64,000 bases of DNA from Chloranthus sessilifolius (GCA_021018995.1 CM037584.1:170332317-170396316); one strand, 5' to 3'; shown: positions 22,836-47,621, counted from the stretch's first letter. Numbers and translations: made by a program. The notes: generated by a model from the letters alone, not told the origin.

Positions 22836-23080
22836 TCATATAACACACATGACAAGCCAATATGTTAGGTCTCAAAAATTAACCCGTAAGTCAAGTCACC
22901 TAGCACTAATGTGGTGTACCTAATACCAATTTCTATCTCTAAGGGCATGAAGCGAATTGGTACATGTGTCATTTGAAATATCTTATTTGGAGACTATGTT
23001 TTAAAGATCTATAAGATTGGCATCGAAAACATTTCTATCGTTAAATTAAAGCCAATAAACTCTTCCAATTTTACCCCGTG
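22836..23080. other. Right half of the MITE split by the Gypsy solo LTR
   Basis: Continues the MITE-like DNA that stops at 17744, with the GTGTACCTAATACC phrase also present at the right end of the 32243 MITE. Confidence 0.45.
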
Positions 23081-23280
23081 CTGGTCCGTATGTACATGGC
23101 GTTGGGGGTGGTGGACTAGGGGATATAGACCTAACCTCTAAGTTCTTACACAGAAAGTGGTTACTCTCCAAATTCAAATCCATGTCTTTGCATTTGACAG
23201 GCCAAAGAAGGTTTAATCAAAGAAGCATAAATACTTGTATAGTCGGCTCAAAAACCTATTCTAAGCTCTCACTTTGGATC

Positions 23281-23505
23281 AAGGTATAAAAAATTAGCCA
23301 ATACCAATATGTATCGGCTCGGTATGTATCGGCATCCCAATTCGATATCCGATATTATATTGGTTATCGGCCGATACGTATCGATTTCAGCCAAGAGATA
23401 GACTTATATATATATATATATAGTCTGATATGTATCGGTAGTGGCCGAATTGTATTGATTTTGGGCAAATCGATACCTGAGACCGATACCCATTTTGATT
23501 CCTTG
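23281..23505. mobile_element. hAT-type MITE of the CGATACGTATCGG family, copy 1
   Basis: Terminal inverted repeats CAAGGTATAAAAAATT and CAAGGAATCAAAATGG, with an 8-base duplication CTTTGGAT / CATTAGAT (six of eight match). The interior carries repeated GATACGTATCGG and ATCGGCCGAT palindromes and a (TA)n run near 23403. Related copies are at 27399-27738 and 30921-31095. Confidence 0.7.
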
Positions 23506-23739
23506 CATTAGATTCCTCTTGATTCTCTCTCTCTTCTCGTGAATGGATCGAAAGAAGACGGGATGCCTAACATTAGAGCACAAAATGGAAGTTAGATATA
23601 AGAAGATTTTGAGAAGTCAATTTTTCATTAGATAGCTCTATTAACGCCTATTGAATTATTGGGGACACCTATGCTGAATAAAGTTGACTTCTTTGAATTA
23701 TAAGGTGGCGATCATGTTTTTTCCTAATCTAACACACAA

Positions 23740-24010
23740 TAGATCTTGAGATTATGGGCATACTAGCACACTGGCACAATTCTCAAAGAATGACTCAAAA
23801 GTCACATGATACATATGCTCAAATATGATTTACAAGTCAATTTTGGGATGTGTGCCACATAGAATCAAAAGCGGACCATATATTAGATTATGCCCATGAT
23901 ATAAGTATTTATTATTTGGAAGATTAGGATGAAAAATATCGCTATTGTGGGATTCAAAACAGTCAATGCTTTTGCGTAGGTGCCTTTTTCAAAAAAGATT
24001 TGCACTTACA
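23740..24010. mobile_element. Fold-back MITE remnant
   Basis: Inverted similarity between ATCTTGAGATTATGGGCATA near 23743 and ATTAGATTATGCCCATGATA near 23881, with family phrases GTGTGCCACATAGAATC and TTCAAAACAGTCAATG. Limits are uncertain. Confidence 0.4.
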
Positions 24011-24239
24011 AATTGTCTTAACGCTTTGGCTTAGACTGAGAGATGAGTTCTATAGTTCTATGATGGCTCTGGCCAAAAATTCCCGCTGATTGGACATTCC
24101 TAGGCATCCGATCAACAACATGAAGCTTGATAGAATGATAGTTTAAATGCATAATTCGAACTAAGTATGGTAAATGGATATTTCAATACCGAAGTCTTCT
24201 CTCATTACATAGGTGGAAATACAATTTACTTTTCAATTG

Positions 24240-26380
24240 TTGTTTTTTGATAGTTATGTAAGGAGATGAAAATGATATTAAGTGGGTCCTGCATGGCAAT
24301 TAAATTTTCATGTACCAAATCATTTTAGGAGTAAACTATTTCAACTTTTTAAGTGGCTGAAATTGAGTTTCCCACTAACAAAATAATTTTTTTTATTATT
24401 TTAAATCTAAAGTTACTTGCAAAAAATCTAAGAGCAAAAAAATATTATCGTTTGACTTTGAAAAGTAACTTTCATTTAAATGATCATCATACCAGCACAA
24501 TCACTATGATTATCAAATTATCTACGCCACTCTTTTTAGCTAATATTTGACTTTAGTTAGAGTTTGAATTTTAATCAAACTTTAAAAAGATTTTTAAGCT
24601 TTTTAAAGTTTTGACTATTGATCAAACTTTGACTACTGAAACATAATAATAAATTGTAAGTTAGTAATATATTACTAAATTTTTAGAGGTCAAAGGTTGA
24701 CTTTAAGGTTAAACTTTGACTTTAAATTAAAATTTTACTTTTTAATAAACTTTGACTCTTATAATTTTATGGTGAAAAAAGATACTACTGTGTCGATATG
24801 TAATGTGATATTAGATTCTCAATTTTATTAGTCAATAGTTTGATATTTAGTCAAACTTTGACTTTTTCACAAAATTTAGTTTTAGTCAAACTTTAAACCT
24901 ACTTATAAATAGTGTACTACTACACAAATTTATACCGTATCAGTGCAATTTTTCTTTGGTCAAAGTTCAACTTTTTATCAAAGTTCGATTTTTTATAAAA
25001 AGTTATAAATTTTAATTAGTGAAATATTACAATTAAAAATATCTATCATTATTTTAATTTGTAACTTTAAAATACATTGCCTCATTTTATTGGTCAAACT
25101 TTATTTTTTAGTCAAAGTTTGACTTTTATTTCAATTTTGACTTTAGTCAAAATTTGAGAAGTGAATCTTGACCGTAGATGGTGATTATTACTATTTGTTA
25201 TTTGTATTTTGGTAATGTAAATTTTATTCAACCAAAGTTTGATATTTCGTCAAACTTTGACTTGTAATACAGTTTGATTTTTTCAAACTTTTGTAGTCCC
25301 AATGAAGTTATCATCTTATTAATTTATTACTTTGTAGTACATTATCAAATTTTATTTTACTTTTTTTGACATTTGATCAAATTTTAACTTTTTTAAAAGT
25401 TAATATTTGGTTAAATTTTTTACTAGTGTAACGTAGCAATGAATATAAATACTGTTATGTTAATTTGTAGCTTGGCGGTACATTCCCGAAATTTCTATTG
25501 GTCAAAGTTTGATTTTTTTTAAAAATTAAAATTTCTTTCAACATGTAACCTTATAGCACATACTAACATTTACTTATAGCGTTGTACTTTAGTCTTAAAA
25601 ATTTTTATTGATCAAAGTTTTACGTTTGATCAAAGTTTGACTTTTATTAAAAGTGGATATTTGATCAAATTTTGACCAGTGTAACCTAGCGATGTATATG
25701 AATACTGTTATTATGTTAATTTGTAATTGAACTTTTGTAACTTATTGGTACATTGTAAAATTCTTTTGGTCAAAATTTGACCTTTATAAAAATTTAATTT
25801 CCTCTCAATGTGTAACCTTACAGTAGATAGCATTTACAACTTTATTATTTAGCTTTACACATTTTTATTGATCATAATTTTAATTTTATTTAAAGTTTGA
25901 CTTTTTATTTGATTTTGACTTTTCAAACTCTGATTTATGTAACTTGGTAATAGTGATTATTATGGTGTTAATTTGTTACGTAATAGAAGATCATTAAAAA
26001 AATTATTAGTTAATATTTGACTTTGATTATGATTTTAATAAAAAAAAAAAAAAAAAGTCAATCATAACTAGTGCAATACGAAATGATAAGTTTGTGTTTT
26101 CATAAATAATTGTTTTTTTCTTTTCTCAATAAGTATATGTTCAAACTAATTTCTACTTTTTTAAAAGTAGAAAATATATGATCCAAACTTAAAAATTGAT
26201 TTTCAATTTTTTTTCCAAACATACTAATCAAATAAGATAAATTAATTTTCAACGAGGGTCATTTCTCAAACACACTAATCAAACAAAAAATTCATTTATA
26301 AAAGAAATAATTTATGAGAAAATCAATTAAGAAATTGATTTCATTTCCCTTTTGGAGTTTCTTTGCTACCAAACACGCCT
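24240..26380. repeat. AT-rich region dense in GTCAAA/TTTGAC motifs with about 256-bp tandem units
   Basis: Dozens of TCAAAGTTTGAC-type inverted motifs occur from about 24540 to 26050. Larger units repeat with a period near 256 bp, seen in the phrases starting GTGTAACGTAGCAATG (25427), GTGTAACCTAGCGATG (25680) and TATGTAACTTGGTAAT (25934). TTGAC is the core of plant W-boxes, but the density here is a product of tandem growth. The right margin (near 26370, CCAAACACGCCTAAAAG) resembles a MITE end. No gene was seen. Confidence 0.6.
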
Positions 26381-26529
26381 AAAAGACTTACTTGACTCTT
26401 CCATAAGAAGAGGGCAGAGGCAAATACCCATTCCTACGTTTGTGAGAATGGAACAAAGTATTTTTTGTTCTTTTTATACTTTTTGGATTGGTAGGTAAGC
26501 TGAAATTCTAAGAATAAAAGTTCAGTAGA

Positions 26530-26965
26530 GACCATTGGGAATAAATGGGCTGGGTTGGGTTGGGCTGGGCTGGCCTGCACCTCGCAATTTGGTCTAAGAT
26601 ACTAGGCCGTATTGGAAATTGGACCTAAGGTTGATGCGAACTGATTATTAAATGGACAGGATTGCTCGATGATTCAACGGTTGGCCAACCAGCCCATGGC
26701 CCGACCTGACTTGATTTCGGATGAACTCGGGCTAAGGTATAAGTTCGGCCTAGCCAGATTATTAAAAATGGGCCGGAAAGTTTGAGACCCAACCTGAACA
26801 AATCACGATCGAAATCCGCCCCGGCCACTAATACACCTAATCGGGGGTAATATTCTTGGAGATTCTTCATTAATGAGGACAGTGTAAATGGGTCAGGATT
26901 ATAGACTTGGGAAAGGATCAACTCAAAATGATATAGGCCAATTGAGTTGGGCCCAACGGGCCAAA
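26530..26965. repeat. GGGCC-rich dispersed repeat, copy 2
   Basis: GGGTTGGGCTGGGC runs at the left and GGGCCCAACGGGCC at the right enclose moderately AT-rich DNA with CCCGACCTGAC motifs. Same family style as 15767-16165. A poly-T tract follows at 26967-26984 and another at 27038-27059. Confidence 0.5.
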
Positions 26966-27059
26966 CTTTTTTTTTTTTTTTTTTGACTTGTTATAGTAGG
27001 GTATCCAGGCCTCTTAGAACACCTGACTAAGTCTTGTTTTTTTTTTTTTTTTTTTTTTT

Positions 27060-27398
27060 AAACAAGCACCTGACTAAGTCCTTAGGCACATGCAACACCC
27101 ACACATCAACATACCTGATAAGTATGCTGCAGTGGCCATCAAGGGGTGGGATTCATACGCAGGAACTCTGCTTCTTGAGGCATTCTGGCCATTGTACCAA
27201 CCTCCAATTGGTTTCAGACAGGCCAAAGTATTTAACCTAGAACCACCACCAGCTCATGGAGAACCTAACCAAGTGGCGGATGGGCCAGCCCGGCTTATTG
27301 GTAGCCTTAGTTGAATTCATTATGAATGGATTCAATTATATTACCAACTTTGGTGTCTAATCTATGTTGTCTCCTCACTCTCAATTTCTGCCTTTGAG
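27060..27398. other. No gene seen
   Basis: Short overlapping open frames here show no known domain or codon pattern. No repeat was recognised. Confidence 0.4.
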
Positions 27399-27738
27399 CA
27401 AGGTGTTAAATCGGGACTAAGTAACGGTACAGGAGGGACCGATATGTATCGCTGATACTCATATTTATAAAAAATTAATAATAATAAAAAAGGAAAAAAT
27501 AAAACTATAATTTAGACTTATAACCTAAACTATTAGATGACTTTTTTTTAATAATAAGAATTTTTTTTTTTTTTAAATTCGAAATTGGTAGGTATCGGCC
27601 CATACCCGATGTGTATTGACCGATACTCTACACTAACGGCCGTTACCAATATCCCCCCAATACTGATATCGGGAATATCAGTATCAATTGGCCAAAGTAC
27701 CGATACGTATCAGTATCAGCCGATACTTTGATACCATG
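27399..27738. mobile_element. hAT-type MITE of the CGATACGTATCGG family, copy 2
   Basis: Begins CAAGGTGTTAAATCGG and ends GATACCATG (complement CATGGTATC), flanked by CCTTTGAG (27391-27398) and CCTTTATG (27739-27746), an 8-base duplication with two changes. The interior has TACCGATACGTATCAG and GATATCGGGAATATCAG. It is noncoding. Confidence 0.7.
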
Positions 27739-27774
27739 CCTTTATGTGAGATGTAGTTCGAAAAGATGTGGTTG

Positions 27775-28526
27775 TTGGAGAAATTTTTACCATTTCGTTG
27801 AAATTTCACGAATTAAGGGTCAAACGAAAATTTCGAGACTTTTAGAAAATTTTGAAAATTTCGATTTTTTCGGCGAAATTTTATAAATTTCGCTAAATTT
27901 CAAAAACTTTAAGGTTATTTTTTTTTTTTTTCAATATTAATAATTTTATACTAAATGGTGATTGGCGAGAGCATAGCATGCTCAGTGCGCACCACAAGCC
28001 GATGTTGCTTGCTCACGTGAAGAGTGGAGAGTATATCCTATTTAATAGGTGAAAGGAGTTTCCACTTTTAATACTTGAACGATGTGGGACTAAAGGCAGT
28101 TGGGCTTTTTCCTGTTATAGCTCTATGCTTCAGCTGCACTTGGGGCTTTTTCATTACTAAGGTTCTAGAATCGTCTTGATCACCATGGCGGGTATGCAAT
28201 GAGACTCATTTAATGGACACCGGCCTGTCATTTGTATTGCAACTGGATTGTTTTGACTCCTTTGATTTTTAAATATGAATGTGCCTTGAAACTTGGTTGA
28301 GCCCGCTATCAAACTCGATCACTAAGGTTGCGTATTTCTACGTTTGAGCGTCCCTACTATAGTTTTATTTACACTTTGTCTATTAGCACTTAGAACAATT
28401 GGTTAAATATATATATTTATATATTTTTAATCCCCGAAATTTTGCCAAAATATATCGAAATTAATCCGAAATGTACCAAAAGGATCCCCCCCTGAAAAAT
28501 TACCGAAAACGAAATTTGTCACTATG
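27775..28526. mobile_element. hAT-like element of the TAGTGACAAATTTCG family, copy 1
   Basis: The right end GAAATTTGTCACTATG matches the ends of the element at 54943-55939, and the left part has the same AAGGGTCAAACGAAAATTTCG phrase. A shared inner block with AGTCCCACATCG (complement at about 28082-28094) is present in both. The left terminus is not clearly preserved and no target duplication is visible. Confidence 0.6.
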
Positions 28527-28649
28527 CTAACAAGCACTCGCACAAGAGTAACAGAAAACTATATGAAACATATCCTGACATTTTCAGCCTTGAATAAATT
28601 GTCCAAATCTCACAAAAATTAAAATTGTAGTTCAAATATAAGAAAATTA

Positions 28650-29285
28650 TCATGCAATCTCATCGGTTTGATCCCCCATCGCATCGTCAGCGCAAAGCTC
28701 GATGTTCGGAAGGAAACGCGAGCGGACGAGGGGGTCTTATATCAGATCATGCTAGTAATTTAATAGAAGTTTTTAACATTGATTTTGGTACATGCACAAA
28801 CAATAAAGCAGAGCTTCGCGCTGGTGATCAAGGGATATTTTTTTTTTTATAACTTAGAGTAATCCCAAGCTTACGCTTGATCTAATCCCTAATCTCTATT
28901 AGTAAATTATCCGGCTGAAAATTACATAGTGAAAGGGAACTCAAGATGATCATCAGTTGGTTAAGTAGAGCAAAGGAGCGCCCATATGGTTATACGGCAG
29001 ATTATATTCAAGAGATTATTTTAATAAGAATGAAATAGAAAAAAATATTTTTATACCAGAAAATCCACAGATCACGAAACAATCTTGCCGACAAACTGGC
29101 CAAGATAAGTGCTTCTCTCGATCCTTCGGGCATTTTCTGTATTTTTTGTGGTGCCCCTCTTCTCGGAGCTCCTTACTCATTTTAAGGTTTTCCCTTATGA
29201 ATTAGTAAAAAGGATCATTTTCCAAAATAATTTGTTAACACAGATTCATAAACTATATTTTTGGAATTAAAAAAAAATAAAAATA
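28650..29285 (+). mobile_element. LINE (L1-type) RNase H remnant with 3' poly-A-like tail
   Basis: Three stretches in order match the plant LINE/RVT_3 RNase H fold. GGLISDHASNLIEVF and TNNKAELRAG lie at 28700-28850, MIISWLSRAKERP at about 28945-28990, and NNLADKLAKIS at about 29080-29115. They lie in different frames with stops between. An A-rich tail (AAAAAAAATAAAAATAAAAC) near 29270 would be the 3' end. This is a truncated, decayed 3' piece of ORF2. Confidence 0.65.
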
Positions 29286-29289
29286 AAAC

Positions 29290-30021
29290 AAATTAGATGG
29301 TCGATATGTTCTTATCTGATAAACAAACAAGGTTCTCACTTAAAATGTTACGGTCAGGCTCACCCGCTCCCTCTTCCAAGAAGGTATGAGAGTTTCAGGG
29401 CAGAAGTGAAACATAGGCTACCTATAAAGATTCCTTACAGCACACTTTCTATGTATCTGCAATCCTGATTATAAACACAGTATGATGATCAAGTCTTACT
29501 GAGTCGGAGGGATACCTGCTAGCAAGGAGTTCAGTAAGGCTATTGAATGAGAGTTTCCATACCTCATGGTGATCTATCCATCAGAAAATTGCATATCATA
29601 TATGGACGTCAAGCATGAGAACGGGGGTTCGAGTCTGGATAGTAGCCATTTTGTGCATAAAAAGCCAAAGGTTACCTCTGAATGCCATCCACCCCTCCAG
29701 CACCATATTCTCCAAAATGTTATATACATGAACCAATCATACAATTCAATGAGAAATAAAGCAACTACATTAATAATAAATAAAAATAAATCTCCAACTA
29801 TAAGTAATAAGAATTTGTATAAATGCAAGCAATGTAACCCACATTCAGGTGCTTGAAGCCAACCCAAGAGTTCACATCCACGGAAAGGTTTGGCACCTTG
29901 ATGGTGGCTCGTCACCGCCTGGGACTCTAATATGTCCCAAGGATTGGGTTGTTCTCCCATTTAAGAGGTACGCACCTTAATTTAAGGAACTCTTATGATT
30001 GGCTTATCAGGGAACAAATAC

Positions 30022-30084
<63 letters not shown>

Positions 30085-30706
30085 GATATATTTCTTGTCA
30101 ACATAGACTTTGTTATGTTTATGAACCTATAATCATTCAGTGTTAATTGGCTAGTAAAAAGCAAATGTATTCCCATTGATTCACCGAGTCAGAGCATTAT
30201 GTTAAAATTATAGATTCTTAAACATGACAAATTATGCATTTACTAGTAAGGGTCTTCTTTCGGGGAAAAAAATATAATCAAAATCACCAAGGGCACGTTT
30301 GGAGAGCACCTAATGTTGGCTTTCTCCATTTTTCTAACAGCGCACTCCATGTTTAGAAACTTATGCATTTAGAAGACGAATTAACACAGCGCACTCCATG
30401 TTTACAAACTTATGCATTTAGACGATGAATTAATATGGGTGCTAACCACGCTAACCACGTTCTTTCATTAAAACCTGGTTAGCACCATATTAGAAAAAAA
30501 TTACTTTTTTCGAACTGCAATTTGGAAGACTGTAATATCCCTACAACATTTTGCGTATTTTTTATAATAATGGATAAGTTATTAACTAGGCAATACTAGA
30601 TGCTGTTTAAATTGCCCCTCAACATTCGAGATGAAAACCAAGATGCATTAACACAAATTTTCAAAAGAACCTGAAGTTATGTATTCATGGTTCATTTCTG
30701 AGGCAT
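29290..30706. other. Region 3' of the GH1 gene; no other gene seen
   Basis: Contains a (CT)n-(AT)n microsatellite, an open frame at 29574-29960 on the minus strand without a recognisable domain, and a direct duplication of about 60 bp around 30340-30430 (CAGCGCACTCCATGTTTA repeated at 30340 and 30387). The part next to 30707 should be the 3' untranslated region of the GH1 gene. Confidence 0.45.
30022..30080. repeat. (CT)n(AT)n compound microsatellite
   Basis: About 14 CT units run directly into about 13 AT units. Confidence 0.95.
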
Positions 30707-43548
<12,842 letters not shown>

Positions 43549-43984
43549 CTGAGAAAATAAATAACAGAGAAATAGGTATCTTAATTGCAAATGCAGAATT
43601 ATAGTAGTATAATTATTTTAGAAAAGATTGTAAATTATTTTCCAATTGTTCAATTAAAGTACATAATGTGATTGCATGAGATAGATCAAGATGAGATGGT
43701 AACGATTCGTTTTCCTGTAGACTATAGACATAATAGGTGGAAGGATTTAAATGTAAATCTATGCACAATAATGAATAGGAGAAAGAGGAGCAAAGTTACT
43801 CAGTAAACACTGTAGGAGAGCATGGCAATAAAAAAGTAGGGGAAGAAGCTACTTGAGAAACCACCCCTCAATACAAATCCAAGGTAATAAGAAAAAATAT
43901 ATTTATTATTGGAATCACATAAGGCACTAAAGATATTCATGTCCCAATCAATAATTATTGTACTTTATAAAAGAAATATATAAT
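43549..43984. other. Sequence 5' of the first visible GH1 exon; no convincing exon
   Basis: The minus strand near 43872 reads GGGTGGTTTCTCAA followed by GT, which would give GWFLK, the end of the GH1 exon normally preceding DPL. Upstream of it no GH1 match continues, so it is either a decayed exon end or chance. Confidence 0.3.
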
Positions 43985-44844
43985 TTAAAAGTTAGTTTTG
44001 GTTCACCCGACCCGTTGGCATGAACTACTGGCCTGACCATGAAGTTTAGGGTCAGGCCACGGCGGCCTGTGACGGGGTCAATACTCGAGCTTGCGACATG
44101 GTGCGTGTGGCACGACATGTGGTGCCAGGAGGGCACGCAACATGGGCATGTTGGCCTTGCGACGTGGTCGCGCTGCGAGGATGCGACACGGTCGCATGAG
44201 GGTACGACGCTGAGCGTTACGGTCGCGACACGGACGCGACATAGCCAAGGTGGGCTAGCGATGCATGAGGCGTTGCGGTATGTCAAACCAAGGGGTTTGA
44301 GGTTCTCCTGCCATTCTGACTGAATGACTGTTTTACCCTTATATAGGGGAAGGGAGCTAGAGAGCTATTCCCCCGCACATGGGGCCTTGCGTTGCCAGAG
44401 GGGGCGCAAGTGTCTCCTAGGCCTGTAAGGGTGGGCCTAGGACGTCGACGTAGCGATGCCGTGTGGAACCCGGGTGAGGTTGATGTATGGCTCCGGACTA
44501 CGCGTCGCGGTGCATACGGCTGGGCAACCTCGCGTGAGAACACTAAGGCACTGCGTGGGACTCAGTTGAGCACGACAGCATGTGGGCTAAAGATGAACAT
44601 GTGCTAGTAATTCGGAACGCACACGAAGGCAAGTTGTGTGGGACTCAGTTGGGCACGTGAGCGCGAGGCACAAGGCTGTGGGCTTGGTTCGGCAGGCGAG
44701 CGAGGTACTAGTGCGGGTGATGAAGCAAGCGAGCCAAGTTAGCGCAGCGGTGCAAGTGGCGTGTCGTAAGGGACACGATGATCTGAATGGTAGGCCGTGA
44801 AACAGAGGCAACCATGTTGGGAGGAGTTCCCGTCCTCTAGGCGG

Positions 44845-45085
44845 GTGGTATCAGAGCTGATGTGCAGAAGGGTTGGCTTCGCTGCACGCGGTAGCAAAGC
44901 ACCGCGCGGGTTGAAAGCGTGTCGAAGGACGCTCCAGCGACAGTTGGTATCAGAAGTAGGCTGACCTAGCGAAGCGTGCGTTAGGTGTCGCACGGGACTG
45001 AGGTTGCGGAAGTGCGACCCCGTGACATTTTGGTATTAGAGCCAAGTGCGATCCCGTGACATTTTGGTATCAGAGCCAAGTTCGA
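44845..45085 (+). other. Four primer-binding-site-like motifs at the 5' LTR end
   Basis: GGTATCAGAGCTGATG (44848), TTGGTATCAGAAGTAGG (44943), TTGGTATTAGAGCCAAG (45030) and TTGGTATCAGAGCCAAG (45064) all resemble the tRNA-iMet primer site. The last two are part of a 36-bp tandem duplication that includes the LTR end CCCGTGACATTT. The first two lie inside the LTR, and decayed counterparts are seen in the 3' LTR near 46168 and 46251. Confidence 0.7.
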
Positions 45086-45114
45086 TCCAGAAGCGATGAT
45101 GCTATGAGCAAATT

Positions 45115-45228
45115 GGTGCGGAGGCACGCGATGTGGTGTCAAGAGGGCACGCGACATCCATGAACAACTGGTGCGGAGGCACGCGATGTGGTGTCAAGTT
45201 GACACGCGACATCCCTGAGCTAGTTAAC
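45115..45228. repeat. Tandem duplication of about 56 bp in the internal region
   Basis: AACTGGTGCGGAGGCACGCG...ACGCGACATCC is present near 45168 and, with a start variant (AAATTGGTGCGG), near 45112. The unit resembles part of the LTR (ATGTGGTG(C/T)CA...CACGCGACAT). Confidence 0.75.
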
Positions 45229-46436
45229 AGGTGAGGGCCTTGTGACAGCAGAACCAAGTTGACCCGACCGGGGTGACAGTGGGGAGCTTGTGGGAAGGTG
45301 CGGGCCTAAGAACTAGAAATGTGATGCGAACAAGCTGGGAGGAGTTGGCGGGGTCAGTTCACTATGATCATGCGTCAACGAGGACGTTGACATTTTATGG
45401 AGTGGTGGAGGATGTGACAGGGCCAATACTCGAGCTTGCGGCATGGTGCGTGTGGCACGACATGTGGTGCCAGGAGGGCACGCGACATGGGGCCATGTTG
45501 GCCTTGCGACGTGGTCGCGCTGCGAGGACGCGACACGGTCGCATGAGGGTACGACGCGGAGCGTCACGGTCGCGACACGGACGCGACATAGCCAAGGTGG
45601 GCTAGCGATGCATGAGGCGTTGCGGTATGTCAAACCAAGGGATTTGAGGTTCTCCTGCCATTCTGGCTGAATGACTGTTTTACCCTTATATAGGGGAAGG
45701 GAGCTAGAGAGTTATTCCCCCGCACATGGGGCGCAAGTGTCTCCTAGGCCTGTAAGGGTGGGCCTAGGATGTCGGCCTTGACGATGCGTTGGAACCCGGT
45801 GAGGTTGATGTATGGCTCACGGGACTACGGCAGTGCATCTGGTGGGCAACCTCGCGTGAGAACACTAAAGTGACTGCGTGGGACTCGATTGAGAGCAACG
45901 ACATGGGCTAAAGATGAATGTGTGCTAGTAATTCGGAACGCACACGAAGGCAAGCTGTGTGGGACTCAGTTGGGCACGTGAGCGCGAGGCACAAGGCTGT
46001 GGGGTTGGTTCAGCAGGCGAGCGAGGTACTAGTGCAGTGCACCGGTGAAGCTTGAGCAGGCCAAGTTAGCGCAGCGGTGCAAGTGGCTTGTCGTAAGGGA
46101 CACGATGAGCTGAATGGTAGGCCGTGAAACAGAGGCAACCATGTTGGGAGGAGTTCCCGTCCTCTAAGTGTGGTATCGGTGATGTGCGAAGGTTGGCCGT
46201 TGCCGTTATGTAGCCCATGCGTGCAGGTTGAGCGTCGAAGGGCGCTCCGCGGATTGGTATGTAGAGGCTGACCTAGCGGTTAGCGACCCCGTGACAAGCC
46301 TCCTTAAAAACCTGACCCTACTTGAAACTCGATTGGGTCAGGATCGGGTAACGGGTTTAAAGGTTAGGGTCAACGAAAATTTTGGCCCGACCCGACCTGT
46401 TGGCAGCCCTAAGCTCAATCTTTGGTGTTTTAATTA

Positions 46437-47213
46437 ATGGTCCAAAAGAGCTATGGATGGGAGGAAGGAGTTACAACAGATTTTCCTTCATTGTTTAAGC
46501 CTTAAATGGAGTATTGAGGCCATACCCTCGATCTGCATTGGGTGTTAGGATCATACCTTTCAGGCAATGATTTTGGCAGGCAAGTTTAGCTGCAGCAAAG
46601 ACATGTAATCTTTTCCTACTAATGTACAAAAAATGAATCATTACCTAGGGAAAAGAAATGTGAATACCTCTTAGGTCTTTGCTGCTCCCGTTTATCAATA
46701 AGTGAAGGGAACTATGGGATTTCCGTCAATTGGGTTCTTCCTACCTTCTAGGTTGCACTTGATGGTTAAAGCAGTGTTAAATTTGTTCACATTGCAGCAA
46801 ATGAGGCTGGAAAAAGTGTATATTTTGACCCAGTCCGAAATAGGTGCCATCCAAACAAGTGAAACAACCGCTTCAGAGACTAGAGCGGATGACTTGAGGC
46901 TGCATATAATTTGTGTTTTGACTTACAATTGGTCGACCTTAGTTGACTTCCAAGAGTCTGGCCTCTATAAAGAAACAGAGATTTTGGAACTGTATATATC
47001 AGTCCCTACAAGGGTGCAAACTTGTTTCTCTATTCAGTCAATTATGTATAGGAAGGAATTGGTCAAATATTGGACCAGATTAGATAAGAATCAGAAAATT
47101 CGTGAGGCACATTTTCTCTTGTGGAGAATTGCAAGCGGCGACTCAGAAGCGTATGCAATACTTTATGTTTTCCTAAAATAATCTCTAAGGAGTCTTCTAA
47201 GGCACATTTCTTA
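46437..47213. other. No recognised gene; one uncharacterised open frame
   Basis: A 159-residue open frame at 46702-47181 (plus) has no domain I recognise and no conserved neighbour. Its composition does not argue for coding. No element ends were identified. Confidence 0.3.
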
Positions 47214-47621
47214 GGGTACCTCTACCTGTGCCTACGGGATTACTGAAGGCGCCTACGTCTGAAACACATTGACTGCTTGGAATCAGATGATGGAGATCAC
47301 TTCTCCCCCCAATCTTCCACAAATGGGTCAAGACCATGAGCATACCATTGAACGATCAATTTTTTATTCCACGTGGCACAGATCCGAAAAAATGGAAAAT
47401 CATGTTTGAGTGTGATGTGTGCCAGAGATTTTAGGCTACTTTTTTGGGATACGTGCTACTTGGAATAAAAAACTTCCCATCTAATGATACGGTCATGGTT
47501 TCACGATCCATTGTGTGGAATATTGGGGTGAAAAAAAACCTCCATCATCTGATACCAAGAAGTCAATGGGTTTCAGATGTAGGCACCCTCAATAATCCTG
47601 TAGGCGTGAATAGATGTACCC
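47214..47621. mobile_element. Fold-back MITE with GGGTACC ends, copy 1
   Basis: 408 bp with long terminal inverted repeats. GGGTACCTCTA and GGGTACATCTA are the two tips, and the match continues through GCCTAC(A/G)GGATTA(C/T)TG to ATCAGATGATGGAG, about 90 bases per arm. Related to 55163-55594. MULE-like tips are possible, but no 9-base duplication was found. Confidence 0.7.

Larger units (their letters stand above)
44068..46296 (+). mobile_element. Non-autonomous, GC-rich, coding-free LTR element
   Basis: Two direct LTRs (44068-45027, 960 bp, and 45413-46296, 884 bp) start TGTGAC(A/G)GGG and end CCCCGTGACA, with a 385 bp internal part containing tRNA-iMet primer sites and a GGAGTGGTGGAGGA purine tract before the second LTR. 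There is no gag or pol, as in TRIM/LARD-type elements. It is much richer in G+C and CpG than its surroundings. The first 270 bp of the LTRs differ at about 4% of sites, so it is comparatively young. Target duplication is not clear. Confidence 0.75.
43985..46430. repeat. GACCCG/GGGTC-rich dispersed repeat, copy 3, split by an LTR element
   Basis: CCCGACCCGTTGGCATG at 44008 and CCCGACCCGACCTGTTGGCA at 46385 flank the LTR element at 44068-46296, with GGGTCAGG motifs on both sides. Related to the repeats at 15767 and 26530. Confidence 0.5.

Noticed and set aside
29574-29960. 128-residue minus-strand open frame with hydrophobic stretch
   Set aside because: No known family. The apparent membrane segment comes from AT-rich DNA (complement of AATAAT runs). 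Probably chance.
43860-43900. Additional GH1 exon ending GWFLK
   Set aside because: Only five residues fit. The frame upstream does not resemble GH1 and the donor is weak. Kept as a possibility in the gene note only.
44039-45670. Several Arg/His/Cys-rich open frames on both strands
   Set aside because: They lie in LTRs of the GC-rich non-autonomous element, overlap on both strands and have no domain. High GC lowers stop frequency.
46702-47181. 159-residue open frame as a host gene
   Set aside because: No domain, no signal, no neighbouring exons and ordinary noncoding composition.
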